Assembly (NCBI GenBank): GCA_001799635.1 | Contig: MGTV01000008.1 | Span: 126,879 to 190,878 of the forward strand | Length of the DNA: 64,000 nt | Source: Elusimicrobia bacterium GWA2_62_23 | GTDB taxonomy: Bacteria; Elusimicrobiota; Elusimicrobia; Elusimicrobiales; UBA9959 | Direction of reading: 5' to 3' | Part shown: in pieces, positions 24,167-33,901 of the stretch | Layout of the letters: every line of letters starts with the position of its first letter | Numbering within the stretch: the stretch's first letter is position 1 | Program-made: the position numbers and the translations under genes | The notes under the pieces: model-generated | What the model saw: the letters and a program-made list of their open reading frames with translations, nothing else | The model's database searches: none | Told to the model about the DNA's origin: nothing

Positions 24167-25288
24167 ATGAAAATAGGTATAGACGCGCGGTTCGCGGTGC
24201 ATAAGCGGCGGGGCATAGGCAACTATGTGCTGCAGCTTCTCCGCCACCTGGCGCTGGCCGACAAAGAGAATTCCTACGTTCTTTACACCGACGCCGAAGA
24301 TAAAGAAGGCGTGCTGCCGCAGCAGGCCAACTTCAAGGTGAAGAGTTTGTCCGGTTTTTATCCGCTCTTCGAGCAGGTGCTCCTGCCCCGCGCCGCCGCC
24401 GCCGACCGGCTGGACGTGCTGCACTGCACGGGCAATACCGCCCCGCTTTTCCTGGCGGAGAATATCAAGCTGGTCCTTACCCTGCACGACGCCGCTTACA
24501 TGAAGAGCCTCGCGCAGTTGCCGCTTTCCCCGTCGCTGTACCAGCGCCTGGGCCGCCTCTACCGGCGCCAGGTGGCGCCGCGGGCCGCCCGCAGGGCCGC
24601 CGCCGTGCTGACCGTCTCGGAATTCGCCCGGCAGGAGATCCTGAAGCATTTTCAGTACCTGCCGCCGGTCTCGGTGCTGCACCTGGCGCCCGGTGAGAAT
24701 TTCAAGCCGCTGAACCGCGAGACCGTTAAAGGTTTTTTAGCGCGCCAATTCAACCTGGTGGACAAGTACTTCCTGGCCGTGGGCGGGGTGGACCCGCAGA
24801 AGAACACGGGGCGCGTGGTTAACGCCTTCCTGGAGCTCAAGGCGCAGGGGCGGCTGGATTGCGGCCTGGTAGTGGTGGGGGTGCCGGGCGGGGCGGAGGC
24901 CCTGCCATCGGTGCACAACCCATCGGGTGACGTGGTCTTCATAGATTTTGCCGGGCCAGTGGACCTGGCGCGCCTCTATTCCTGTGCCGAAGCGCTGCTT
25001 TTTCCGTCGCTGCTGGAATCTTTCGGCCTGCCGCCGCTGGAGGCCATGGCCTGCGGCACCCCGGTGCTGGGTTCTGCCACGGGGGCCATACCGGAGATCA
25101 CCGCCGGCGCGGCCCTGCTGGTGGACCCGCTCGAGGGCGAAGCTATCAAGACTGGGATGCTCCGGCTGTGCTCCGAGCCCGGGCTGCGCCAGGCGCTGGT
25201 GAAGGCCGGGCTGGAGCGGGCCAGGGATTTTTCCTGGGCCAAGCTGGCGGCCGGCACGCTTGAAACTTACCGGGGGGTGCTGGCGTGA
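24167..25288 (+). CDS. Family 4 glycosyltransferase
   Basis: A 373-residue GT-B enzyme. It starts MKIGIDARFAVHKRRGIGNYV, typical of GT4, and has PLFEQVLLPRAA. The C-terminal donor-binding block is PSLLESFGLPPLEAMACGTPVLG, with the EX7E motif. The track start at 24110 is in the previous gene; the ATG at 24167 gives the right N-terminus. The stop overlaps the next GTG start (GTGA). Likely a mannosyl- or hexosyltransferase; donor not deducible from sequence. Confidence 0.88.
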   Translation: MKIGIDARFAVHKRRGIGNYVLQLLRHLALADKENSYVLYTDAEDKEGVLPQQANFKVKSLSGFYPLFEQVLLPRAAAADRLDVLHCTGNTAPLFLAENIKLVLTLHDAAYMKSLAQLPLSPSLYQRLGRLYRRQVAPRAARRAAAVLTVSEFARQEILKHFQYLPPVSVLHLAPGENFKPLNRETVKGFLARQFNLVDKYFLAVGGVDPQKNTGRVVNAFLELKAQGRLDCGLVVVGVPGGAEALPSVHNPSGDVVFIDFAGPVDLARLYSCAEALLFPSLLESFGLPPLEAMACGTPVLGSATGAIPEITAGAALLVDPLEGEAIKTGMLRLCSEPGLRQALVKAGLERARDFSWAKLAAGTLETYRGVLA

Positions 25289-26466
25289 AGGTGCTTTTTC
25301 TTACCCCGCGCTTTCCCTATCCGCCCATAAAAGGCGACCAGGCCATTCCCTATTACCGGCTTAAAGAGTTGGGCGGGCGCCACGAAATAACCCTGCTCAC
25401 GTTCTACGAGAAGGACTCCGACCTGGCCGGCTTGGAGCACCTGCGCCCATTCTGCCGGGAGATCCACGCCGTAAAACTGCCGCGCTGGCTGTCGGTGGCC
25501 AACATGCTTTTTCTGGGCGCGTTCTCCAGCGTGCCGTTCCAGGTCCTTTACTTCAGGTCCCCGGCTTTCGCCCGCAAGCTCGAAGAGGTGCTGGCGGCCG
25601 GCAAGTTCGAAGTGGCGCACGTCTTCATGTTGCGCCTGCTGCCCTACCTAGCCAAGGTGAGCGCCCCAAAACTGCTCGAACTCGTGGACTCAATGGCGCT
25701 GAACATGCGGCGACGCGCTTCCACGGAAGGGCCGCTGACGCGCTGGCTGTTCGCGGAGGAGGCCCGTCGGGTGGACGCCTATGAACCGGCCGCGGCCCGG
25801 TCGGCTCAGCGGCTGGTGGTGGTTTCCCGCAAGGACAGGGAGTACATCCCCGGCGATAATGTTTCCGTGATACCGCTAGGCGTGGATACTGAGCTCTTCC
25901 GGCCAGCGCCGGCGCGCCAGCCCCGCCCCGTTATAATTTTTACCGGTAACATGGGCTACGCGCCCAACGTTACCGCTGCGCTCTGGTTCGCGGAGCGCTG
26001 CCTGCCGCTCATCCAAAGCGAAATACCCGGGGCTGAACTGGTGATAGCCGGCGCCAGGCCCGCCCCCGCCGTGCTGGCGCTGGGAAAGCGCCCCGGCGTA
26101 AAGGTGACCGGCCCTGTGGATTCCATGCCCGGCGCGCTCGCCGGAGCCGCGGTGGCAGTGGCCCCCATGCAGTCCGGCTCGGGCATGCAGTTCAAGATCC
26201 TGGAAGCCATGGCCTGCGGCCTGCCCGTGGTGGCCACCAACCTGGGGGTGGGGGACATACAGGCCGTGCCCGGCGAGCAGCTGCTGGTGGCCGACGCCGC
26301 CGGAGAGTTCGCGGCGGCGGTAGTGAGCCTGCTCCGGTCTCCGGAAGCGGCCGACGCCCTGGGCAAAGCCGCACGCGTCTTTATAGAGCAGAACCACAGC
26401 TGGACGGGGGCCGCCGCGGCGGTGGAGAAACTTTACGCCCGGCTAAATAGTAGAATATCCCAATGA
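25285..26466 (+). CDS. Family 4-like glycosyltransferase
   Basis: A 393-residue GT-B enzyme starting with GTG that overlaps the previous stop. It begins MKVLFLTPRFPYPPIKGDQA, seen in the exosortase-associated/TIGR03087-like glycosyltransferases. The donor site reads MQSGSGMQFKILEAMACGLPVVATNLG. FTGNMGYAPNVTAALWF is another subgroup marker. Exosortase genes themselves are not in the window. The stop overlaps the next ATG. Confidence 0.85.
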   Translation: MKVLFLTPRFPYPPIKGDQAIPYYRLKELGGRHEITLLTFYEKDSDLAGLEHLRPFCREIHAVKLPRWLSVANMLFLGAFSSVPFQVLYFRSPAFARKLEEVLAAGKFEVAHVFMLRLLPYLAKVSAPKLLELVDSMALNMRRRASTEGPLTRWLFAEEARRVDAYEPAAARSAQRLVVVSRKDREYIPGDNVSVIPLGVDTELFRPAPARQPRPVIIFTGNMGYAPNVTAALWFAERCLPLIQSEIPGAELVIAGARPAPAVLALGKRPGVKVTGPVDSMPGALAGAAVAVAPMQSGSGMQFKILEAMACGLPVVATNLGVGDIQAVPGEQLLVADAAGEFAAAVVSLLRSPEAADALGKAARVFIEQNHSWTGAAAAVEKLYARLNSRISQ

Positions 26467-27815
26467 GAACCGGGTTTTATAAGGCAGTGCTGGTGCTGGG
26501 CGACGTGGCCATTTTCTACGCCGCGCTGGCCGGCGCGCTGCTGCTGCGGCGGCCCCAGCTCTTTTCCGCGGAGTATTACCTGGCCCACGCCGAGGTCTTT
26601 ACCTTCGTGCTGCCCGGCTGCCTTATCATCAACTCCGTCCTGAGTCTGTACAATTTCCGCCAGATCATGGACCTGTCCGGCATCATAGGCGAGAGCTTGC
26701 TGGCCTTCTTCTACAATTTCCTCATCGCCACGGTCACCTTCTATTTCCTCGGTCCCGGCCTGCCTGCGCCCAAGACCTACCTGTTCCTCACTCTTCTGAT
26801 CTCCATGGTGCTGGGCGTTTACTGGCGGCGCCTATGGATGCAGGTGAGTTCGTCGAGGATCTTCGCCACCAAGACCCTTTTCCTGGGCCGCAACGCCCTG
26901 ATAGACCAGGTGATAGCCGACCTGAAGACGCACGAGTACAGCCGCTACCGCCTAATTACTGCGGAGGCGTTGGAGCGGTGGCAGACCGCCGCGAAGGGGA
27001 AGGGTCTTTCCGAACTGGTGGACCTGATAGTGGTGGCCGCGGACAAGGACGAGGTGGATGAGGCCTCCCGCCACATCCTGGCCAACGCCGTGGACGGGTC
27101 CATCCCGGTGTGGACCCATGTGGATTTTTACGAGGCTATGTATAAGAAGGTGCTGCCTAAATCAGTGCCATGGCTGCTTATCCACGTGCGGCAGCGCAAG
27201 CATACGGCCTACCTGATGGCCAAGAGCGTCTTCGATTTCATGGCGGCGGGGCTGATGCTGCTGGTTCTGCTGCCTTTCCTGCCCTTCGTGGCGCTCGCCA
27301 TAAAACTCACCGACGGGGGGAGCATATTCTACTCGCAGACCCGGGTGGGGCACCTGAAGAAGGAGTTCCGCCTGTGGAAATTCCGCACCATGCGAGTGGA
27401 CGCGGATAAACTCGGCTATCTGTGGAATACCGAAAAGGGCGACCCGCGCATTACCGCTATAGGAAAACTCCTGCGCCAGTTCAAGGTAGACGAACTGCCG
27501 CAGCTCTGGAACGTGCTGAACGGCGACATGTCGCTGGTGGGCCCGCGCCCGACGTGGACGGGGGAAAAACAGGCCTGGGATATGCCGGATTACCCGCTGC
27601 GCCTGCTGGTGAAGCCGGGCCTTACCGGCTGGGCGCAGATAAACGCCTCCGCCACCGACAGCGAAGCCGATACTTTTGAAAAGCTTTGTTACGATCTTTA
27701 CTACGTGAAGAACGTTTCGTTCGCCCTGGACCTGTCCATACTGCTGAAAACGGTACGCAGGGTCTTCCAGTCGGACAAATATCTCCGGGACAAGCGCCGC
27801 CAGGCCGTTAATTAG
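26463..27815 (+). CDS. Polyprenyl glycosylphosphotransferase (initiating transferase, copy 1)
   Basis: A 450-residue membrane enzyme that moves a sugar-1-phosphate to undecaprenyl phosphate, starting repeat-unit synthesis. It has four or so N-terminal membrane helices, a soluble middle region, and a C-terminal catalytic domain from about residue 250. That domain opens with a hydrophobic reentrant helix (VFDFMAAGLMLLVLLPFLP), then WKFRTMRVDADK, DELPQLWNVLNGDMSLVGPRP and KPGLTGWAQI. This is the PNPT/PHPT (WbaP/WcaJ) organisation. It runs into the convergent polymerase gene with an 8-bp overlap. A second enzyme of this family lies at 53163. Confidence 0.92.
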   Translation: MRTGFYKAVLVLGDVAIFYAALAGALLLRRPQLFSAEYYLAHAEVFTFVLPGCLIINSVLSLYNFRQIMDLSGIIGESLLAFFYNFLIATVTFYFLGPGLPAPKTYLFLTLLISMVLGVYWRRLWMQVSSSRIFATKTLFLGRNALIDQVIADLKTHEYSRYRLITAEALERWQTAAKGKGLSELVDLIVVAADKDEVDEASRHILANAVDGSIPVWTHVDFYEAMYKKVLPKSVPWLLIHVRQRKHTAYLMAKSVFDFMAAGLMLLVLLPFLPFVALAIKLTDGGSIFYSQTRVGHLKKEFRLWKFRTMRVDADKLGYLWNTEKGDPRITAIGKLLRQFKVDELPQLWNVLNGDMSLVGPRPTWTGEKQAWDMPDYPLRLLVKPGLTGWAQINASATDSEADTFEKLCYDLYYVKNVSFALDLSILLKTVRRVFQSDKYLRDKRRQAVN

Positions 27816-29034
27816 TTTCCGGAATTCCCTTAGAATACGCCGAAGCGAAAGCCAGCGCCATGAACACCGCGAAAGAGGTGTGCACGTGCTGGAAGGAAAT
27901 TTCCGTTATGTTCATGACATAATGGGCAGGCAGCACGCACGCTGCCCAGAGCGTGAACGGGCCCGGGGCGGCCCTGAACAGCTGGAGGGCGAACACGAAC
28001 ATGGCCAGGAAGAGGAAGAGCAGGGCGCCCAGCCCGACGAGGCCGCGTTCGGCCGCCTGGTGCAGGTAGAGGTTGTGGAGGCTGCCCCACGTGGTGCCGA
28101 AGATCAGGTCAGGCTTGAACTTGGTGAAGACCGGTTTAACGTTGTCCGGCCCCACGCCCACTATGGGGTGGGTCAGGAACATCTTGGCGCCCAGGCGCCA
28201 GAGGTCCAGGCGGATATTTATGGCCTCGTCGCTGGTGCTGCCGGAACTGGCCGTTTCGGCCATGGAAGTGAAACGCTGGCTGAGCGCGGGATTGAAGCGC
28301 ATGGTGGCCCCGCCTATAAGCAGCAGCGCCAGCAGCAGGCCGGCCATGCGCAGCCGCGCCCCTTTGGAGAACAGGAACATGCAGCCCAGTCCGGCGAAGA
28401 GCCCCAGGTACGCGCCGCGCGTCTGGCTCAGGATCACGGCCGCGAAAGACGCGGCGCCGGCCACGGCGTAGAAAGCCTTTTCCGCGCGGGAATCTTCCTT
28501 TTTGGAGAGCAGTAATTTCGCCAGGATGAAAAGCGTGGCTATGGCCATGATCTCGCCGTAACGGACGGGGTTCATGAACGCTCGCGCCCGGAAGTCGGAG
28601 TTGGGGGAGACCCCGGGAACGGCCTGAAGCATCTTGTAAATGCCTATCACGGCGGAGAACAGGGCTGCGGAGGTGTAGAAGCGCGAGATGAGCGGGACTC
28701 TGTCCTTTTTTACCGCCAGCAAAAGCGTGGCGAGGCAGACGTATTTCAGAAAGTCGGAATTGAGCTGGCTGAAGCCTTTTTTGGGAAAGAACGCGAGCGA
28801 AGCGGCGAGCAGGCAGGCGCCCAGGTAAACTGCCCAGGGGATGAAGAGCGGGTGGCGGACCAGCCCTTTGATCTCAGCGGAGAGGGTGCCGTCCCGGTAT
28901 TTCCCGGCGAGAAGCGCGGCCAGCACCAGGAACAGGGCCGCCTGCACAGCGGAAACAGAAAACACTACTGAAAAAGCGAACAGGCAGAGGCCGGCCAACT
29001 TAAGGCCGTCGATGATCTTTTCGGTGTTTGACAT
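27808..29034 (-). CDS. O-antigen polymerase/ligase family membrane protein (Wzy/WaaL-like)
   Basis: A 408-residue polytopic protein on the minus strand with about 10-12 membrane segments and a large periplasmic loop before the last helices, as in the Wzy_C family. Motifs include FLTHPIVGVGPDNV and SLHNLYLHQAAERGLVGLG, shared by O-antigen ligases and polymerases. The track start gives 39 extra unlikely residues; the ATG at 29034 (MSNTEKIIDGLK) is preferred. Ligase and polymerase cannot be separated by sequence. It is one of only two genes read leftwards, and lies between the initiating transferase and the ABC exporter. Confidence 0.8.
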   Translation of the reverse strand: MSNTEKIIDGLKLAGLCLFAFSVVFSVSAVQAALFLVLAALLAGKYRDGTLSAEIKGLVRHPLFIPWAVYLGACLLAASLAFFPKKGFSQLNSDFLKYVCLATLLLAVKKDRVPLISRFYTSAALFSAVIGIYKMLQAVPGVSPNSDFRARAFMNPVRYGEIMAIATLFILAKLLLSKKEDSRAEKAFYAVAGAASFAAVILSQTRGAYLGLFAGLGCMFLFSKGARLRMAGLLLALLLIGGATMRFNPALSQRFTSMAETASSGSTSDEAINIRLDLWRLGAKMFLTHPIVGVGPDNVKPVFTKFKPDLIFGTTWGSLHNLYLHQAAERGLVGLGALLFLFLAMFVFALQLFRAAPGPFTLWAACVLPAHYVMNITEISFQHVHTSFAVFMALAFASAYSKGIPETN

Positions 29035-29082
29035 AGGCAATATTTTACATATTTTCGCGCTCGGCGGACGTTGCGTGGGCGT

Positions 29083-29112
29083 TTGATTAGGGGGGGTAAT
29101 ATTAAATATAAT
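29083..29112 (+). promoter_or_regulatory. Probable promoter for the ABC exporter operon
   Basis: TTGATT (29083-29088) and a perfect TATAAT (29107-29112), spaced 18 bases, sit in the AT-rich 127-bp divergent gap between the minus-strand polymerase and the + strand ABC permease. A leftward promoter for the polymerase must also be here, but I could not assign it confidently. Confidence 0.55.
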
Positions 29113-29161
29113 TAATATATAAAGGCGGTTTGGGATCCCTGTAAGCTGCAATCACCGTGCT

Positions 29162-29917
29162 ATGCGCTATTTTATAGACCTTACTACCGTTTTGACCCAG
29201 AAAGAGCTGAAAGTCCGCTATAAGAACAGCTTTTTCGGCTATCTCTGGTCCATCGCCCACCCGCTCGCCTTCGCCGCGGTTTTCTTCGTGGCTTTCAAGG
29301 TGATCATGCGCGTGCAGATGGAAGACTATGTGCTTTTCCTAATCGCCGGCCTTTTCCCCTGGCAGTGGTTCTCCAATTCCGCGGGCATTTCCCCGCACAT
29401 CTTCCTGGGCAACGCTTCAATAATCAAGAAGGTCAATTTCGAGCGCAGCGCCGGGGTGCTGGCCGCCGTGCTCAACGAGACCATCCATTTCGCCGTTTCC
29501 ATCCCGGTCATAGTTTTCTTCGTCTACTACTACGGCCGGGGCGCGCACGCTTCCTGGCTGTACGGCATCCCGCTGCTGATGCTGGTGCAGTTCATGCTTA
29601 CCTGCGGGCTGGCGCTGGCGGTGGCGTCGGTGAACCTGTTCTTCAGGGACCTGGAGCGCATCGCCGTTATCACTGTCTCCATGCTGTTCTATTTCACGCC
29701 GGTCATCTACAGCCTTGATATGGTGCCGCCGCAGTACCGGGCGCTGGTGAACCTTAACCCGCTGGCGCCGCTCATGGCGAGCTGGCGCTCGCTGTTCATG
29801 TACGGCACGCTGGACGCCGGGCTGGTGGCGCTGAGCGCCGTGTACGCCGCGGCGGCCCTGGCCGGCGGCTACCTGGTGTACCGTAAACTTGTCTGGAAGT
29901 TCGCGGAGGTGCTATGA
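29162..29917 (+). CDS. wzm: ABC-2 type polysaccharide exporter permease (Wzm/TagG-like)
   Basis: A 251-residue inner-membrane protein with six predicted helices. The N-terminus LTTVLTQKELKVRYKNSFFGYLWSIAHPLAF is the classical Wzm/TagG/KpsM amphipathic interface region, and FYFTPVIYSLDMVP lies between late helices. With Wzt it exports a lipid-linked polysaccharide. No clear Shine-Dalgarno precedes the ATG. It overlaps wzt by ATGA. Its presence besides two Wzx-like flippases means two modes of export are encoded. Confidence 0.92.
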   Translation: MRYFIDLTTVLTQKELKVRYKNSFFGYLWSIAHPLAFAAVFFVAFKVIMRVQMEDYVLFLIAGLFPWQWFSNSAGISPHIFLGNASIIKKVNFERSAGVLAAVLNETIHFAVSIPVIVFFVYYYGRGAHASWLYGIPLLMLVQFMLTCGLALAVASVNLFFRDLERIAVITVSMLFYFTPVIYSLDMVPPQYRALVNLNPLAPLMASWRSLFMYGTLDAGLVALSAVYAAAALAGGYLVYRKLVWKFAEVL

Positions 29918-30663
29918 GCTCCGCGCCTATAATCTTCTCGGGGGTGGGCAAGACCTACCCGATGTATCATCATTTCACCGGCGGCATAAAGAACTTCCTG
30001 TTCAACCTGCCCGAGGCGCTGCGGTCCCTGCGGTCTTCCCGGTTCGAGGCGCTGCGCGACGTGTCTTTCGAGGTGGCCAAGGGGGAGACTCTGGGCATAG
30101 TTGGCGGCAACGGGGCTGGCAAGAGCACGCTGCTGGGCCTGGCCGCCGGCGTGCTGCGCCCCACCACCGGCGCGGTAAAGGTCTCCGGCCGGATCTCGCC
30201 GCTCCTGGAACTCGGCGCCGGCTTTCACCGGGACCTGACCGGCCTGGAGAATATAATGCTCAACGGCGTGCTGCTGGGCCTCACCCGGGCCGAGGTCAAA
30301 GAACGCCTGGCTGCCATAGTTGAATTTTCCGAACTGGGCGCTTTCATAGACCAGCCGCTGCGCGTCTATTCCAACGGCATGGTGGCGCGCCTGGGCTTTT
30401 CCGTGGCCGCCCACCTGGACCCGGACGTGATGCTGATAGACGAGGTGCTGGCGGTGGGCGACGAGGAATTCCAGAAGAAGTGCCTGGAGAAGATGCGTGA
30501 GTTCAAGCGCAAGGGCGTGACCATGCTTTTTGTCAGCCATTCCATGCCCAGCGTAAAATTGATCTGCGACCGGGTAATCTGGATAGCCGACCGGCGCGTC
30601 CATATGTCAGGGGCCCCCGCGGAAGTGGTGCGGGCCTATGCCGGAGAAGGAGCGGGCCTTTAG
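29914..30663 (+). CDS. wzt: ABC polysaccharide exporter ATP-binding protein (Wzt/TagH-like, no C-terminal domain)
   Basis: A 249-residue ABC ATPase. Walker A is GGNGAGKST, the signature region is YSNGMVARLGFS, and Walker B is VMLIDEVLAVGD. ISPLLELGAGFHRDLTGLENI is the polysaccharide-exporter subtype motif. It stops after the nucleotide-binding domain, so it lacks the carbohydrate-binding C-terminal domain of E. coli O9a-type Wzt. Export should therefore not depend on recognising a capped chain terminus. Partner is the overlapping wzm. Confidence 0.92.
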   Translation: MSSAPIIFSGVGKTYPMYHHFTGGIKNFLFNLPEALRSLRSSRFEALRDVSFEVAKGETLGIVGGNGAGKSTLLGLAAGVLRPTTGAVKVSGRISPLLELGAGFHRDLTGLENIMLNGVLLGLTRAEVKERLAAIVEFSELGAFIDQPLRVYSNGMVARLGFSVAAHLDPDVMLIDEVLAVGDEEFQKKCLEKMREFKRKGVTMLFVSHSMPSVKLICDRVIWIADRRVHMSGAPAEVVRAYAGEGAGL

Positions 30664-30676
30664 CGCCTGAAAATTT

Positions 30677-31663
30677 ATGCTCATATCTATAGTCATTCCC
30701 GTGTACAGGGAGGAAAAGAACCTTCCTAAACTTTACGAACGCCTGCGCGCGGTAACCGCCGCGCTCAAAGACGAGTGGGAGTTCGTGTTCGTTAACGACG
30801 GCAGCCCCGACGGTTCCATGGCCGCCCTAAAGGCGCTGGCCGCGAAGGACCCGCGGGTGAAAGTGCTGGATTTCTCCAAGAACTTCGGCAAGGAGATAGC
30901 CCTTACGGCCGGCGTGCACTGCTCTGCCGGAGACGCCGTGATCTGCATGGACGCCGACCTGCAGCACCCGCCGGAGATTATACCGCAGCTGGTGGCCGCC
31001 TGGAAGCGTGGGGCAGAAGTGGTCACCACCATACGCCTGAGCGTGGACGGCCATTCGCTGGCCCGCAAGACCTTCTCGTGGCTGTACTACAAGATCATGG
31101 GCTGGTTCTCCGGCCTTGAGATGGTGGCGCATACCACCGATTTCCGCCTCTTCGATAAAAAAGTGGTGGACGTGTTCAACCGCATGACCGAGCGGCAGCG
31201 CATGTTCCGCGGCATCATAGACTGGATGGGCTTCAAGACCGAGTACGTGGAATTCCACGCCGAAAGCCGGGAAGCCGGCGAGGCCGCCTATTCCTACGGC
31301 AAGCTCTGGGACCTGGCGCTGTCCAGCATTACCTCCTTCTCCCTGGTGCCGCTCAAGATGACGGCGTACCTCGGCGTGGCCATAACCACTTTCTCCAGCC
31401 TGCTGCTGGGCTGGATGATGCTGGCCAAGGTGGGGCTGCTCCCCGGTATCTTTACGCCGCTGGCCATGGTGGTGGTGGCCAATACCATCCTGATAGGCGT
31501 GGTGCTGATGTCGCTGGGCGTTATAGCCCTGTATATAGGCACCATACACACCGAGGTCACCAACCGCCCGCTCTACATAGTGCGCGAGCGCGTGAACGTT
31601 GAGCCGCCGGCGCGGGAGAACCGCCGCCGCTCCAGCGATTTCCCTAATTCCCTTTCCACCTGA
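30677..31663 (+). CDS. Family 2 glycosyltransferase, GtrB/ArnC-like, two C-terminal membrane helices
   Basis: A 328-residue enzyme of the DPM1/GtrB group, which loads sugar onto polyprenyl phosphate. The N-terminal catalytic domain starts LISIVIPVYREEKNLPKLYERL and has FVNDGSPDGS, CMDADLQHPPE and TDFRLFDKKVVD. Two hydrophobic segments follow (MTAYLGVAITTFSSLLLGWMM and LAMVVVANTILIGVVLMSLGVIALY). The product may feed the periplasmic GT-C-like proteins at 45397 and 49198. It begins 14 bp after wzt. Confidence 0.88.
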   Translation: MLISIVIPVYREEKNLPKLYERLRAVTAALKDEWEFVFVNDGSPDGSMAALKALAAKDPRVKVLDFSKNFGKEIALTAGVHCSAGDAVICMDADLQHPPEIIPQLVAAWKRGAEVVTTIRLSVDGHSLARKTFSWLYYKIMGWFSGLEMVAHTTDFRLFDKKVVDVFNRMTERQRMFRGIIDWMGFKTEYVEFHAESREAGEAAYSYGKLWDLALSSITSFSLVPLKMTAYLGVAITTFSSLLLGWMMLAKVGLLPGIFTPLAMVVVANTILIGVVLMSLGVIALYIGTIHTEVTNRPLYIVRERVNVEPPARENRRRSSDFPNSLST

Positions 31664-31666
31664 GGC

Positions 31667-32953
31667 ATGAAGCAAAAGATACGCGCCGCCCTGTCAGACA
31701 GCTTGGTCCGCTCCAGCGGGCTGATGTTCTGCGCTTTCATGGCGTCCAGCGTGTTCAACTACCTCTTCCAGATAGTGCTGGGGCGCCTGCTGGGGCCCGT
31801 GCAGTACGGAGTGCTGAGCGGCCTGCTCTCCCTCCTGAGCGTGCTGGGCGTGCCGGTGGCCACGCTGCTCATGGTGGTGGCCGCCAAGTCCGCGGAATAT
31901 AAGGCCCGCAACGACGCCGCCGCCCTGTCAGGGCTTTTCTCCTCGGTCACCGCCGGGGTGCTCAAGGCCGGCGCGGCCGGCCTGGTGCTTTTCCTGGTCT
32001 TTTCCCCGGCCATAAAGAATTACCTGAACGCGCCAGAACTGCTGCCGGTAGTGCTGCTGGGACTGGCGGCCTTCGCCGCCCTGCCGGGCCCGGTGAACAC
32101 GGCCATGCTGCAGGGCGTGCAGGACTACAAGTGGCTGGCCATCAGCATGACGCTCTCCGGTCCCGCCCGCCTTGGCTTTTCCGCCCTGCCGGTGCTGGCC
32201 GGCCTGGGCGTGAGCGGGGCCGTGGGGGGGCTGATACTTACCGGCACTTTCGCCTGGCTGATCACGTACCTGCCGCTCCGGGCGCATATTGCCGCGCAGG
32301 CGGCGGCCCGCGGCGGGCACCTTACTTTTTCACGCGTCCTGCCGGTGTTCGTGGCCAATCTCTCTTTCACCATCATGACGCAGGCGGACATAGTGATGGT
32401 GAACCGCTACTTCCAGGCCGGCGAGGCCGGCATTTACGCCGCGGCCGCCATACTCGGCCGGGCCGTAATGTACATCCCCGGTTCCATAGTGCTGGCTATG
32501 TTTCCCATGGTGAGCGAGAGCCGCGCCCTGAACAAGTCCGGCGGGCACCTGCTGGTTAAATCGCTGTTCGCCACCGCGCTCTTCTCCGGCGGCGGGGCCG
32601 CCCTGTTCTACTTCCTGCCGGAGTGGACCATGGGCACCTTCTTCGGCGCCGGGTACCTGCCCGCCGCTCCCCTGCTGAAATATTTCGGCCTGGCCATGCT
32701 GCCCATGGCCTTCCTGCTGGTGTTCATGAACTACTTCGTGGCCAGGGAGAAAACAGTTTTCGCCTATATCATGGCCGCCTGCGCCGCCGCCGAGATAGCG
32801 GCCATGCACCTTTACCACGGCGCGCCGCTGGACATAGTCAAGGCGGTGTCCGCTGCCGGCCTGCTGGCGCTGGCTGGCGGCCTGGCCGCCCATAAACTTC
32901 GCCTCCCCGGCGCCGAGAACGCCGCGGAGGAACGTACCGGAGACATAAAATGA
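31667..32953 (+). CDS. Wzx-like polysaccharide flippase (copy 2)
   Basis: A 428-residue membrane protein with about 12 helices, in the polysaccharide-transporter superfamily. [38 protein letters not shown] is the conserved N-terminal region, and [25 protein letters not shown] is a second family block. It is shorter than copy 1 at 21602 and clearly a different subfamily. Its stop overlaps the uxs start (ATGA). Confidence 0.82.
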   Translation: MKQKIRAALSDSLVRSSGLMFCAFMASSVFNYLFQIVLGRLLGPVQYGVLSGLLSLLSVLGVPVATLLMVVAAKSAEYKARNDAAALSGLFSSVTAGVLKAGAAGLVLFLVFSPAIKNYLNAPELLPVVLLGLAAFAALPGPVNTAMLQGVQDYKWLAISMTLSGPARLGFSALPVLAGLGVSGAVGGLILTGTFAWLITYLPLRAHIAAQAAARGGHLTFSRVLPVFVANLSFTIMTQADIVMVNRYFQAGEAGIYAAAAILGRAVMYIPGSIVLAMFPMVSESRALNKSGGHLLVKSLFATALFSGGGAALFYFLPEWTMGTFFGAGYLPAAPLLKYFGLAMLPMAFLLVFMNYFVAREKTVFAYIMAACAAAEIAAMHLYHGAPLDIVKAVSAAGLLALAGGLAAHKLRLPGAENAAEERTGDIK

Positions 32954-33900
32954 CAAAGAAAAAAATACTCGTTACCGGCGGAGCCGGGTTCATAGGTTCC
33001 CACCTGTGCAGGCGCCTGCTGGCCGAAGGCCACGACGTGCTGTGCGTGGACAGCCTGTTCACCGGCAGCAAGGACAATATCGCCGACCTGCTGCCCAATA
33101 AGAATTTTGAGTTCCTGCGCCACGACATAGTGGAGCCGCTGGTAGTGGAAGTGGACCAGATCTATAACCTGGCCTGCCCCGCCTCCCCGGTGCATTACCA
33201 GTACAACCCCGTGCATACCACCAAGACTTCGGTGAACGGGGCCATAAACATGCTGGGCCTGGCGCGCCGCACCAAGGCCCGCATATTGCAGGCCTCCACC
33301 AGCGAGGTGTACGGCGACCCCGAGATACACCCGCAGCCCGAAACCTACTGGGGCAGGGTGAACACCGTGGGCCCCCGCGCCTGCTACGACGAGGGCAAGC
33401 GCTGCGCCGAAACGCTGTTCTTCGACTATCACCGTCAGCACAAGCTGGAAATAAAGGTGCTGCGCATCTTCAACACCTACGGTCCCAACATGCATCCCAA
33501 CGACGGGCGCGTGGTGAGCAACTTCATAGTGCAGGCCCTGCAGAACAAGGACATTACCATTTACGGCGACGGCAGCCAGACGCGCAGCTTCCAGTACGTG
33601 GACGACCTGCTGGAGGGCATGCTGCGCCTGATGAACAGCCCGGCGGACTTCACCGGGCCCGTGAACATAGGCAACCCTGACGAATTCACCATAAAACAGC
33701 TGGCCGAGAAAGTGCTGGAGCTCATACCCGGCAGCAAGAGCAAGCTCATCTACAAGCCGCTGCCGCAGGACGACCCGCGCCAGCGCCAGCCCGACATCCG
33801 CCTGGCCAAGGAAAAGCTGGGCTGGGAACCGAAGGTGAAACTGAACGAGGGGCTCGTTAAGACCGTGGAATATTTCCGGAGGACGTTAGCCGCGAAGTGA
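32950..33900 (+). CDS. uxs: UDP-glucuronate decarboxylase (UDP-xylose synthase)
   Basis: NAD+-dependent SDR turning UDP-glucuronate into UDP-xylose. The 316-residue sequence has [36 protein letters not shown] (diagnostic of UXS), [21 protein letters not shown] (YxxxK) and [21 protein letters not shown]. The substrate would come from Ugd at 56126, some 22 kb away. So xylose, or a sugar derived from it, is probably in the polymer. It ends one base before the radical SAM gene. Confidence 0.95.
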   Translation: MTKKKILVTGGAGFIGSHLCRRLLAEGHDVLCVDSLFTGSKDNIADLLPNKNFEFLRHDIVEPLVVEVDQIYNLACPASPVHYQYNPVHTTKTSVNGAINMLGLARRTKARILQASTSEVYGDPEIHPQPETYWGRVNTVGPRACYDEGKRCAETLFFDYHRQHKLEIKVLRIFNTYGPNMHPNDGRVVSNFIVQALQNKDITIYGDGSQTRSFQYVDDLLEGMLRLMNSPADFTGPVNIGNPDEFTIKQLAEKVLELIPGSKSKLIYKPLPQDDPRQRQPDIRLAKEKLGWEPKVKLNEGLVKTVEYFRRTLAAK

Positions 33901-33901
33901 C

